Below, piece by piece: positions 16,442-24,535 of a stretch of DNA of 64,000 nucleotides; the stretch's first letter is position 1; each line of letters begins with the position of its first letter. The stretch covers positions 1 to 64,000 of the forward strand of contig CAZCFZ010000009.1 of assembly GCA_964498065.1 (NCBI GenBank). Direction: 5' to 3'. Under the pieces are notes generated by a model, which was not told the origin of the DNA, ran no database searches, and was given only the letters and a program-made list of their open reading frames with translations. The translations under genes were made by a program, and so were the position numbers. The stretch is from FEN-1297 sp964498065. GTDB lineage: Bacteria; Bacteroidota; Ignavibacteria; Ignavibacteriales; Ignavibacteriaceae.

Positions 16442-18898
16442 TCAACTTAAATAATTTGCAGTCCTAATTATATCCGAAAAAACACCGGCGGCAGTAACAT
16501 CTGCACCTGCACCGGGACCTTTGATCACTATCGGACGTTCTTGATAATGTTTCGTAGTTAAAGCTAAAATATTATCGCTTCCCGATAATGAATAAAACGG
16601 ATGATCCATACTTACTTCCTGCAAAGTGATCTCAGCTTTGTCATTTTCCAAACGCGCAATGTATCTAATTGCTTTCCCTTTCTTTTCAGCGGATTTTCGT
16701 TTCATCTCAAAGTAATCATCAGATAATTCAAGTTTCCTAAAAAAATCCTCTACCGATTTTGATTGTCTGGCTTCTTTAGGAACCAAATTTTCTATTTTTA
16801 TATCGCTAAGTTCTAATGATAATCCCGTTTCCCTTGCAAGTATTAACAATTTTCTAGCAACATCCAAACCTTTTAAATCTTCTCTCGGATCAGGTTCCGT
16901 GTAACCTTTTGCTTTTGCTTCTCTAACAATCTGACTGAATAAATTTCCTTTGGTAAAAGAATTAAAAATAAAACTTAACGTTCCGGAAAGAACGCCTTCG
17001 ATCTTTAAAACTTTATCGCCGCTTGAAACCAGGTCTCTTAAAGTACTTATAATCGGCAATCCTGCTCCGACATTAGTTTCGTAAAGAAATCTTACATTAT
17101 GCTTTACTGCCGAAGTCTTTAATTCTTGATAATATTTAAAACTGCTTGCGTTAGCTTTTTTGTTCGGTGTTACTATTGAAATACTAGAATCCAGAATTTC
17201 TTTATATCTTGTAATAACTTTATCGCTTGCAGTACAATCAACAAAAATGCTGTTAGGTAAATTTAATTTCTTCATTTCATCAATAAAGACATTAAGATTT
17301 GTTTTGGTCCCGTTGTCGAATAAAGGTGTTTCCCAGTTTGTACTATCTATAGAGTTTGAATCGATCAGCATTTTCCGGCTGTTTGCCAATCCTATTACTT
17401 TTACATTCAATAAATATTCTCTTGCTAAATATTCAGCTTGATTGGTAATTTGATTTAAAAGAGTACCGCCTATTAATCCTGTACCTACAATGAACAGGTT
17501 AACTGTTTTTGCAATTGAAAGGAAGAATGCATCGTGAAGTGCATTTAAAGCTTTAGCCTCGTCGTCCTTGGAAATTACGGCAGAAATATTTAACTCCGAT
17601 GAACCCTGTGCAATAGCTGCAATATTTACTCCGTTTTTACCAAGTGCTTGAAACACTTTACCTGAAATTCCGGGAGTCTTTCGCATGTTTTCACCGACGA
17701 CAGCAATAATAGAAAGATTGTGTTCGATTAAAGGTTCATAAATTAGTTTTTCTTTTATCTCGTAATACAATTCTTCTTGAATAGCTTTTTTAGCTAGGGC
17801 CGATACTTTAGGCATGACTGCAATACATAAAGAATGTTCGGAAGAGGCCTGTGTAATTAAAATTATATTAATTTTTTTAGCTGCTAAGGCAGTAAAAATT
17901 CTTTGGGCAATTCCCGCAACTCCGATCATACCGCCTCCTTGAATTCTCAGCAAGGCGATTTCATCGATAGAGGAAATTCCTTTTATGGAAAAGTTATGCG
18001 AATTACTTTTTCCATTAATTATTGTTCCTTCGAAAGACGGATTAAAAGTATTTTTAATCCTTATGGGGATCTTTTTTTCCAGAGCCGGCTGCATTGTCGG
18101 CGGATGAATTACTTTTGCACCGAAGTGTGATAATTCCATAGCTTCTTCGTATGTCATGCTCGTTAACGAAAAAGCTTTTTTAACCTTTTTAGGATCTGCA
18201 GTTAATACACCGTCTACATCAGTCCAAATTTCAATTTCTTTTACTTTAAGTGCGGCACCGAATATCGATGCGGAATAATCCGAACCGCCCCGACCGAGCG
18301 TAGAAGTTTCATTGTTAAAAGTTGAACCTATAAAGCCTGTGATAATTTGAGCTTTATGGTGGGTTTCAAAATACTTTTTAATATTTCTATAAGTTAGTAC
18401 TATATCTACCTTAGCATTACCGAATGATTCATCTGTTTTAATCAGCAGCCTGCTGTCAAGAAATTCGCAATCTATGTTGTTGTCTTTTAATGAATTTGAA
18501 ATTATAAATGTCGACAATCTTTCACCAAAGCTCAAAATAAAATCCTGTGTTCTCGGAGATAATTCCTTCACTAAATAAACTCCGTGAAGAACATCTTCAA
18601 GCTCATTTAAATTAAGCTTTAATTGAGCAAGAACACTGCTCTGGCTTTTAATTGCCAATACCTGTTTAGCAATTGTAATATGCCGTTCCTCCAATTTTTT
18701 AAATAAGTCTAAATATTCCAGATTTGCTTCAGCCGCAATTAGACTCATTTTTAACAATTCATCGGTTACCTTGTGAAATGCAGAGAATATAACTGCAATT
18801 TTTTTATTTTCTTTTATAGAATGTTTAATAATTTTGGTTACATTTTTTATTTTTTCAGCATTGCCGACCGACGACCCGCCAAACTTTAATATTTTCAT
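16442..18898 (-). CDS. thrA: Bifunctional aspartokinase / homoserine dehydrogenase I
   Basis: First and third steps of the aspartate pathway in one 818-residue chain. The kinase domain begins MKILKFGGSSVGNAEKI and contains GRGGSDYSASIFG and the DGVLTADP segment. Two ACT regulatory domains lie at about 310-460. The homoserine dehydrogenase begins at about 465 with FIVGTGLIGGTLL and includes TPNKKANASS and VLSGTLSFIFNSF. Enzymes of this type are usually feedback inhibited by threonine through the ACT domains. It is the first structural gene after a Thr-run leader peptide attenuator. Confidence 0.96.
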   Translation of the reverse strand: MKILKFGGSSVGNAEKIKNVTKIIKHSIKENKKIAVIFSAFHKVTDELLKMSLIAAEANLEYLDLFKKLEERHITIAKQVLAIKSQSSVLAQLKLNLNELEDVLHGVYLVKELSPRTQDFILSFGERLSTFIISNSLKDNNIDCEFLDSRLLIKTDESFGNAKVDIVLTYRNIKKYFETHHKAQIITGFIGSTFNNETSTLGRGGSDYSASIFGAALKVKEIEIWTDVDGVLTADPKKVKKAFSLTSMTYEEAMELSHFGAKVIHPPTMQPALEKKIPIRIKNTFNPSFEGTIINGKSNSHNFSIKGISSIDEIALLRIQGGGMIGVAGIAQRIFTALAAKKINIILITQASSEHSLCIAVMPKVSALAKKAIQEELYYEIKEKLIYEPLIEHNLSIIAVVGENMRKTPGISGKVFQALGKNGVNIAAIAQGSSELNISAVISKDDEAKALNALHDAFFLSIAKTVNLFIVGTGLIGGTLLNQITNQAEYLAREYLLNVKVIGLANSRKMLIDSNSIDSTNWETPLFDNGTKTNLNVFIDEMKKLNLPNSIFVDCTASDKVITRYKEILDSSISIVTPNKKANASSFKYYQELKTSAVKHNVRFLYETNVGAGLPIISTLRDLVSSGDKVLKIEGVLSGTLSFIFNSFTKGNLFSQIVREAKAKGYTEPDPREDLKGLDVARKLLILARETGLSLELSDIKIENLVPKEARQSKSVEDFFRKLELSDDYFEMKRKSAEKKGKAIRYIARLENDKAEITLQEVSMDHPFYSLSGSDNILALTTKHYQERPIVIKGPGAGADVTAAGVFSDIIRTANYLS

Positions 18899-18937
18899 TT
18901 TTTTCTGTGCCTTTAAATCGGATTTGGATAATTATAT

Positions 18938-18974
18938 AAAAAAAAACCGGCTCCTTTTTTTGAAGCCGGTTTTT
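18938..18974 (-). terminator. Attenuator terminator of the thr leader
   Basis: On the minus strand AACCGGCTTC and GGAGCCGGTT pair over 10 bp (one G-U) around an A7 loop, followed by a long U-run. The 5' arm can instead pair with GAAGCCTGGTT at 19011-19001, perfectly except for one bulged base. This gives two mutually exclusive folds, as in E. coli thr attenuation. Confidence 0.9.
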
Positions 18975-19009
18975 CAATTTCATTTAATAAAAATTTAAAC
19001 AACCAGGCT

Positions 19010-19090
19010 TCAGCCTCCAGGCATACCGGTAGTAGTGGTTGTTTTGGACATACAAGAGATTTGATAATATGTAATTTTATTTATTTTCAT
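19010..19090 (-). CDS. thrL: thr operon leader peptide
   Basis: A 26-residue frame on the minus strand ending SKTTTTTGMPGG, with five consecutive threonine codons. Its stop codon overlaps the start of the antiterminator arm (GAAGCCTGGTT, 19011-19001). A ribosome that reaches the stop therefore masks that arm and the terminator forms; a ribosome stalled at the Thr run leaves it free. The sequence differs from the E. coli thrL peptide but the logic is the same. The start is supported by a TTGACA-N17-TACTTT promoter placed about 12 bases upstream of the ATG in the transcript. Confidence 0.88.
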   Translation of the reverse strand: MKINKITYYQISCMSKTTTTTGMPGG

Positions 19091-19108
19091 GTTTTAAAAT
19101 TATTTGCA

Positions 19109-19137
19109 AAAGTAATACTTAATTGTTCTTTTGTCAA
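19109..19137 (-). promoter_or_regulatory. Promoter of the thr leader (TTGACA-N17-TACTTT)
   Basis: Minus strand TTGACA (19137-19132), a 17-base spacer and TACTTT (19114-19109). Predicted start is near 19102, about 12 bases before the leader ATG at 19090. Same architecture as the met and ilv leader promoters. Confidence 0.7.
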
Positions 19138-19452
19138 ATCATTATTTATAAAAAATAATTAAATAACTCTTTTATTCGACTAAATTGATAAGCCATAAAA
19201 TTATAAATGTTTTGTTTTTCTTCCATATTGATAGAAAAATTTGATAAATCAATTTTATTAAATATAATCGAAGAATCTTCCAAGTAATTTAGTTTTTCTA
19301 TATGAAGTGTATTGATGATATTTGAATCCAATAATTATATTTTTAATAAATTAAAAAATATGAATATTTATTCGATAATTAATTTAGATATTCATTCAAT
19401 TTTATATTTTTGTTAACGAGGTCAATTTATTTTATTATTATAAATTATTTGC
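19138..19452. other. Divergent promoter spacer between thr and ilv operons
   Basis: About 315 bp of extremely AT-rich DNA between the two outward-facing leader promoters. A 61-codon minus-strand frame at 19146-19331 has low-complexity composition and no family resemblance and is not called. No clear operator palindrome was found. Confidence 0.4.
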
Positions 19453-19481
19453 TTGACAAATAAATTTACATGCTTTATTTT
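19453..19481 (+). promoter_or_regulatory. Promoter of the ilv leader (TTGACA-N17-TATTTT)
   Basis: TTGACA at 19453-19458, a 17-base spacer and TATTTT at 19476-19481. Predicted start is near 19488, about 16 bases before the ATG at 19504. Confidence 0.7.
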
Positions 19482-19503
19482 GTAATCTAATAAATTATTA
19501 ACT

Positions 19504-19668
19504 ATGAATAACACGAAAAAAAATATTGCAATAAAATTAGCCGCAGTTAAAATAGGCAGCGGTCGTCGTGTTGTAGTAGACAATTCAATTAATATCCTTT
19601 CTTTGGATATCATTCTAGGGATTTCAATTATTATTAGCCTACTAGGTATTATTATTCTAGGCTTATAG
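19504..19668 (+). CDS. Branched-chain leader peptide 1 of the ilv-leu operon
   Basis: A 54-residue frame with RRVVVD at about 21-26 and the tail SIIISLLGIIILGL, packed with isoleucine, leucine and valine codons. It begins about 16 bases after the predicted transcription start and is followed by a terminator hairpin, matching ilvL-type attenuation. Just after its stop codon, GGTCAATCCC (19674-19683) can pair with GGGGTTGACC (19724-19733), which is also part of the terminator's 5' arm. A ribosome at the stop codon would block this antiterminator. The hydrophobic tail could also be read as a membrane helix, but promoter, terminator and target genes favour a leader peptide. Confidence 0.82.
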   Translation: MNNTKKNIAIKLAAVKIGSGRRVVVDNSINILSLDIILGISIIISLLGIIILGL

Positions 19669-19717
19669 ATAATGGTCAATCCCAAATCAAACAATAAACA
19701 AAATATAATAAAAACAA

Positions 19718-19750
19718 AGATTCGGGGTTGACCGGAACCCGGGAATTTTT
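19718..19750 (+). terminator. Attenuator terminator of ilv leader 1
   Basis: GATTCGGGGTT and AACCCGGGAAT form an imperfect stem with a 6-base loop followed by TTTTT. The 5' arm is shared with the antiterminator pairing GGTCAATCCC:GGGGTTGACC. It lies 50 bases after the first leader stop codon. Confidence 0.7.
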
Positions 19751-19786
19751 ATCTGAAGATTAATTTTTAATCTGTCAGAGGCTATA

Positions 19787-19981
19787 GTGAGATCTGAAAC
19801 TAAATATTCCGACTATCGAAAATCTTCCAAAAGAAGCAGTGTAGTCTATACCGCTCTCACCAAAAGTGTTGTAGTAACAAAACAACATCTCACCCAAAGC
19901 TTCAATTGTATCGTTAAATTAATTAGCGTTGAGCTGATTTTAATTCTATATATTAGCAGGATTATTATTCTCAGCATCTAA
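19787..19981 (+). CDS. Putative second branched-chain leader peptide
   Basis: A 64-codon frame with a GTG start, preceded 6 bases upstream by AGAGG. It contains SVVVT and ends LISVELILILYISRIIILSI, again rich in valine, leucine and isoleucine. Its stop codon lies inside the 5' arm of a large hairpin (19975-20029). A translating ribosome would open that hairpin, whereas one stalled upstream would let it form. It sits between the leader-1 terminator and ilvB, so it would be translated only in transcripts that read through. The start codon is uncertain; a non-leader small protein cannot be excluded. Confidence 0.6.
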   Translation: MRSETKYSDYRKSSKRSSVVYTALTKSVVVTKQHLTQSFNCIVKLISVELILILYISRIIILSI

Positions 19982-20041
19982 GTTTGAGATAATCATAAAT
20001 TGGCGATGATTATTTTGAACTTAGATGCCTGACTTATTCTG
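19971..20041 (+). promoter_or_regulatory. Large hairpin between second leader and ilvB
   Basis: GCATCTAAGTT...AACTTAGATGC (11 bp) and, inside it, ATAATCAT...ATGATTAT (8 bp) nest around a 9-base loop; outer CTCAG/CTGAG can add to the stem. No U-run follows directly, so this is not a simple terminator. It may be an antiterminator or translational switch governed by the second leader peptide, whose stop codon it contains. Confidence 0.6.
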
Positions 20042-20155
20042 AGTCCGCTTTTCGCTAATTATTTTTTAAATGAAATATTTTTTACAAAAAGCAGTTAATT
20101 TAAAATTTTGATTGAAATTATTAAAATAATTAATAGAAGATAGAAAGGGTCAATT

Positions 20156-21874
20156 ATGAGAACCTCCAAACAGATGTTGTCTGGGGCAGAAATATTTTTT
20201 GAATGTTTGAAACGTGAAAAAGTTGAATATATATTCGGTTATCCTGGCGGAGCGGTTTTAAAGCTCTATGAAAAACTATATGATGTGGATTATTTAAAAC
20301 ATATTCTCGTCAGGCACGAACAAGGCGCCACCCATATGGCAGAAGGATATGCAAAAGCCACAGGCAAAGTTGGAGTTGTTTTAGTAACCTCAGGACCCGG
20401 TGCTACAAATACAGTTACCGGAATCGCTGATGCTTATATGGATTCTGTTCCGATCGTTGTATTTACCGGACAAGTTGCTACTCATTTAATCGGGAACGAT
20501 GCTTTCCAGGAAGCTGATATTGTAGGAATAACAAGACCCATCACTAAACACAATTTTTTAGTTAGAGATGTTAATGAATTAGCAACCATAATTAGAAAAG
20601 CTTTCTTTATTGCCTCAACTGGCAGGCCAGGTCCTGTACTCGTTGATCTTCCTAAAGATGTAATTAATGCTGTTTGTGAATTTGAATACCCTGAGAAAGT
20701 TGAGCTCCGGGGGTACAAACCAACTTTCCTTGGTCATCAAAATCAAATTAAAAAAGCTGCCGAGATAATCAAGAACGCCAAAAGGCCTCTCCTTTATGTC
20801 GGAGGCGGAGTTATTATGTCAAACGGATATCGCGAGTTAAGATTGTTTGCAAAAGAAAATAATCTGCCTGTTACAATGACTCTTCAAGGACTTGGTGCTT
20901 TCCCTGGAACTGATTCTCAATCTTTAGGAATGCTTGGAATGCATGGAACATATTGGGCAAATCAAGCGGTTAATAATTGTGATGTGTTGGTTTCTCTGGG
21001 AGCCCGCTTCGATGATAGAGTTACAGGAAAAGTTGATGCATTTGCAACAAATGCTTATAAAATTCATGTCGACATTGATCCGACATGTATTGATAAAAAT
21101 GTAATAGTTGATCTTCCAATAGTTGGAGATGTTAAACATGTTTTGGCAGAATTAGCTGCAGAAATGAATTCTCCTCTTCCACTTGATGATTGGTGGGAAC
21201 AAATAAATTCATGGAGAGAAGAATGTCCTCTGCATTATGAAAAGAATGACGGGAAATTAAGAACTGAATTCATTCTTGAAAAATTATCTGATAAAACTAA
21301 AGGCGAAGCAGTAATTGTCTCCGACGTTGGCCAGCATCAGATGTGGGTCTCTCAATATTATAAGTTTAATAATCCACGTTCGCATTTAACCAGCGGCGGT
21401 TTGGGTACAATGGGATTCTCGCTTCCTGCATCAATCGGAGCCGCATTCGGTATAAAAGACAGACCCGTGATTTCTATCAGCGGTGACGGCGGATTCCAAA
21501 TGAATTTACAGGAATTAATTACTGCAGCTTATAATAAACTTCCGATAAAGTTTATAATTATTAATAACAGTTTTCTGGGAATGGTTAGACAATGGCAGGA
21601 ACTGTTCCATGCAGAAAAATATAGTTTTACCGATCTGTCTGCCAGCAATCCCAATTTTGTAAAAGTTGGAGAAGCATTCGGATTAAAATCGTTTTCTACA
21701 AATTCTCCTAATGATGTAGATAGTATTCTTGATGAAGCTTTTTCGATAAATGATGGTCCCGTTTTAATGGAATTTAAAGTAGTAAAAGAAGATATGGTAT
21801 TTCCGATAATACCCTCCGGTGCCACAATAAATGAAATGATGACTAAACGGCTTGATCCGAAGGAGATGGTTTAA
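20156..21874 (+). CDS. ilvB: Acetolactate synthase, large (catalytic) subunit
   Basis: ThDP enzyme that condenses pyruvate with pyruvate or 2-oxobutyrate, the first common step of valine, leucine and isoleucine synthesis. The 572-residue sequence has the catalytic glutamate in LVRHEQGATHMAEGYAKATG and the ThDP/Mg2+ motif GDGGFQMNLQELITA...IINNS. An AAAGGG ribosome-binding site lies 8 bases before the ATG. ilvN starts 3 bases after its stop. It heads a ten-gene operon behind two leader peptides. Confidence 0.96.
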   Translation: MRTSKQMLSGAEIFFECLKREKVEYIFGYPGGAVLKLYEKLYDVDYLKHILVRHEQGATHMAEGYAKATGKVGVVLVTSGPGATNTVTGIADAYMDSVPIVVFTGQVATHLIGNDAFQEADIVGITRPITKHNFLVRDVNELATIIRKAFFIASTGRPGPVLVDLPKDVINAVCEFEYPEKVELRGYKPTFLGHQNQIKKAAEIIKNAKRPLLYVGGGVIMSNGYRELRLFAKENNLPVTMTLQGLGAFPGTDSQSLGMLGMHGTYWANQAVNNCDVLVSLGARFDDRVTGKVDAFATNAYKIHVDIDPTCIDKNVIVDLPIVGDVKHVLAELAAEMNSPLPLDDWWEQINSWREECPLHYEKNDGKLRTEFILEKLSDKTKGEAVIVSDVGQHQMWVSQYYKFNNPRSHLTSGGLGTMGFSLPASIGAAFGIKDRPVISISGDGGFQMNLQELITAAYNKLPIKFIIINNSFLGMVRQWQELFHAEKYSFTDLSASNPNFVKVGEAFGLKSFSTNSPNDVDSILDEAFSINDGPVLMEFKVVKEDMVFPIIPSGATINEMMTKRLDPKEMV

Positions 21875-21877
21875 TAC

Positions 21878-22390
21878 ATGAAACACACTATTTCAGTTTT
21901 AGTAGAAAATCAATTCGGAGCTTTTAACAGAGTCGCTACAATGTTCAGCGGAAAAGGATTTAATATCCACAGTATTTCAATTGGCGAAACTGAAACTCCA
22001 GAAGTATCCCGTATGACAATAGTTACTGAAGGCGAAGATAAAATAATGGAGCAGGTTGTAAAACAATTAAATAGATTAATTGATACGATTAAAGTAATTG
22101 ACCTTACCGGGCAAAATAGAGTTGAACGTGAGCTTGCGCTTATAACCGTATTTTATCAAAAAGGAACCCGCGCAGAAATTATAAGCATTTCCGATATATT
22201 CAGAGGAAATGTTGTCGATATTAATAATAAAACAGTAACACTGGAAATTACCGGGCCGCCGGATAAAATTGACGCCGTAGTAAATGTTCTTGAACCATTC
22301 GGTATAAAAGAAATGGCCAGATCCGGTACAGTCGCTTTAAAGAGAGGCGAACAGTTAAAACATGAAAAAATATTAAGTGAACAAAAATAG
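21878..22390 (+). CDS. ilvN: Acetolactate synthase, small (regulatory) subunit
   Basis: A 170-residue ACT-domain subunit that activates IlvB and usually confers valine feedback inhibition. The N-terminal KHTISVLVENQFGAFNRVAT and GFNIHSISIGETE are typical of the IlvH/IlvN ACT domain. A C-terminal domain starting near residue 80 (RELALITVFYQK) is present, so it is the full-length form. It is tightly placed between ilvB and ilvC. Confidence 0.95.
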   Translation: MKHTISVLVENQFGAFNRVATMFSGKGFNIHSISIGETETPEVSRMTIVTEGEDKIMEQVVKQLNRLIDTIKVIDLTGQNRVERELALITVFYQKGTRAEIISISDIFRGNVVDINNKTVTLEITGPPDKIDAVVNVLEPFGIKEMARSGTVALKRGEQLKHEKILSEQK

Positions 22391-22401
22391 AAGGGATAAA
22401 A

Positions 22402-23418
22402 ATGAAAGTTTATTATGATGGTGATGCATCATTAGAAAAATTACATGATAAAAAAATAGCTGTCCTGGGTTTCGGAAGCCAGGGGCATGCCCACGCTTTA
22501 AATTTACAGGAAAGCGGATGCAATGTTTGTGTAGGACTTCGCCCGGAAAGTGACAAATGGAAAAAAGCCGAAGCTGCAGGATTAAAAGTTAAATCTATTC
22601 CCGATGCTTCCGAATGGGCTGATGTAATTATGGTTCTGCTGCCGGATCAAAATCAGAAAGCGGTTTATGATAAAGATATTGCACCACATTTAAAATCCGG
22701 TAATACATTAGCTTTCGCTCATGGTTTTAATATACATTTTAAGCAGATTGTCCCGCCTGCCGATATAAATGTTATGATGATTGCACCAAAAAGTCCCGGA
22801 CATTTGGTTAGAAGAACTTACCTGGAAGGAACAGGCGTTCCCAGCTTAATTGCGGTTCACCAGGATCCCGGCGGGCAGACTAAAGATTTAGCTCTTGCCT
22901 GGGCAAAAGGAATCGGCAGTACAAAAGCAGGTGTAATTGAAACTAATTTTAAAGATGAAACCGAAACAGATTTATTTGGCGAGCAGGCTGTCCTTTGCGG
23001 AGGTTCTGCTGAATTAATTAAAGCGGGATTTGAAACTTTGGTTGAAGGAGGATATCCGCCGGAACTAGCTTATTTTGAATGTATGCATGAGATGAAGCTG
23101 ATAGTTGATTTATATTATGAAGGCGGACTTTCAAGAATGAATTATTCCGTCTCGGATACAGCAGAGTACGGAGGAATGACAAGAGGCAGCCGGTTAATTA
23201 CTTCCGAAACCAGAAAAGAGATGAAAAAAATTTTGGGTGAAATTCAAAGCGGTCAATTTGCGAAAGAATGGTTGAGTGAATATGCAGCCGGACAGCCGCT
23301 TATGCAGAAATTAAGAAAAGAAAACAGCGAGCATCAAATAGAAAAAGTTGGTGCAAAACTTAGGAGTATGATGAGCTGGTTGTTCAAAAAGAATGCAAAA
23401 GAAGAGGTCGGAGTATGA
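22402..23418 (+). CDS. ilvC: Ketol-acid reductoisomerase, class I
   Basis: Converts acetolactate or acetohydroxybutyrate to the dihydroxy acid with NADPH and Mg2+. The 338-residue length is that of short class I enzymes. The Rossmann motif is GFGSQGHAHALNLQESG; the catalytic/metal segments DETETDLFGEQ and EGGYPPELAYFECMHE are present. Its last four bases overlap the leuB ATG (ATGA), implying coupling. The next enzyme, dihydroxy-acid dehydratase (ilvD), is not in the window. Confidence 0.96.
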   Translation: MKVYYDGDASLEKLHDKKIAVLGFGSQGHAHALNLQESGCNVCVGLRPESDKWKKAEAAGLKVKSIPDASEWADVIMVLLPDQNQKAVYDKDIAPHLKSGNTLAFAHGFNIHFKQIVPPADINVMMIAPKSPGHLVRRTYLEGTGVPSLIAVHQDPGGQTKDLALAWAKGIGSTKAGVIETNFKDETETDLFGEQAVLCGGSAELIKAGFETLVEGGYPPELAYFECMHEMKLIVDLYYEGGLSRMNYSVSDTAEYGGMTRGSRLITSETRKEMKKILGEIQSGQFAKEWLSEYAAGQPLMQKLRKENSEHQIEKVGAKLRSMMSWLFKKNAKEEVGV

Positions 23419-24512
23419 ACCTGAAAATAACATTGCTTCCCGGTGATGGAATTGGGCCAGAGGTTGTAGACGCTGCAGTAGAGGTTATGAAAGTTGCAGC
23501 AGAAAAATTTAATGTAAGTTTCAAATTTAATCAACAGTTGGTCGGCGGATGTTCCTATGATAAACATGAAACTCCTTTGACTAATGACGTCCTGAGCGCT
23601 TGTTATGATTCGGATGCCGTTTTACTTGGCGCTGTCGGCGGCCCTAAGTGGGAAGACCTTCCGCAGAATTTAAAACCTGAAGCCGCATTATTGAAGCTGA
23701 GAAAAGCACTGGGGCTGTATACAAATATAAGACCTGCAAAAGTATATTCACCTTTATTATCTGCTTCGACACTAAAACCTGAGGTTTTGGAAGGAACTGA
23801 TTTTGTAATTCTTCGGGAACTAACCGGAGATGTTTATTTCGGAGAGCCTCGCGGTTATGATGAAAACAAAGGCTGGAATACTATGATATATACAAAAGAA
23901 GAGATCGTTCGAATTGCAAAATATGCTTTTGAAATTGCAATGAAGAGAGATAAAAGAGTTACCTCAGTGGATAAAGCAAATGTACTCGATTGTTCACAGT
24001 TCTGGCGCAAAACCGTTCATGAAGTTCACAAGGATTATCCTGAAGTAATTTTGAACGACATGTATGTAGACAATGCCGCAATGCAGATTGTTCGTAATCC
24101 TAAGCAATTTGATGTGATCCTAACTCAGAATTTGTTCGGTGATATCTTAAGCGATATTGCTGCAATGATTACCGGAAGTCTTGGAATGCTGCCTTCTGCA
24201 AGTTTAGGTACAAAGTACGCGTTGTATGAACCTGTTCACGGCAGTGCTCCTGATATAGCAGGGCAGGGCAAGGCGAACCCTCTGGCTACTATTGCATCTG
24301 TTGCAATGATGTTCGCTTATTCATTTCAAATGAATAAGGCGGCGGAATTAATTGAAGCGGCAATAGAAAAAACTCTCGGAATGGGATATAGAACAGCAGA
24401 TATTTATTCGCCCAATACAGTGCTGGTTTCTACAAGCCAGATTCGCGATGCGGTTATAGATAATTTTAACAAAATATACGATGAACAATCTTTAGGTGTT
24501 TTTACATTATAG
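23415..24512 (+). CDS. leuB: 3-isopropylmalate dehydrogenase
   Basis: Oxidatively decarboxylates 3-isopropylmalate in leucine synthesis. The 365-residue product has the N-terminal LLPGDGIGPEVVDAAVEV, the substrate loop around LLKLRKALGLYTNIRPAKV, VDKANVLDCSQFWR and the NAD-binding EPVHGSAPDIAGQGKANP. Leucine-type rather than isocitrate-type specificity is supported by the LRK substrate motif and by the leuA/leuC/leuD genes downstream. Overlaps ilvC by four bases. Confidence 0.95.
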   Translation: MNLKITLLPGDGIGPEVVDAAVEVMKVAAEKFNVSFKFNQQLVGGCSYDKHETPLTNDVLSACYDSDAVLLGAVGGPKWEDLPQNLKPEAALLKLRKALGLYTNIRPAKVYSPLLSASTLKPEVLEGTDFVILRELTGDVYFGEPRGYDENKGWNTMIYTKEEIVRIAKYAFEIAMKRDKRVTSVDKANVLDCSQFWRKTVHEVHKDYPEVILNDMYVDNAAMQIVRNPKQFDVILTQNLFGDILSDIAAMITGSLGMLPSASLGTKYALYEPVHGSAPDIAGQGKANPLATIASVAMMFAYSFQMNKAAELIEAAIEKTLGMGYRTADIYSPNTVLVSTSQIRDAVIDNFNKIYDEQSLGVFTL

Positions 24513-24535
24513 CTTAATTTTATTTGAGTAAAAGA

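Noticed and set aside
19146..19331. 61-codon minus-strand frame between the thr and ilv leaders
   Set aside because: Low-complexity AT-driven composition, no family motif or clear ribosome-binding site; it ends just before the thr promoter in a region expected to be non-coding.
19974..20029. Large hairpin before ilvB as a rho-independent terminator
   Set aside because: Stem is strong but no U-run follows and it is AT-rich; listed as a regulatory structure instead.
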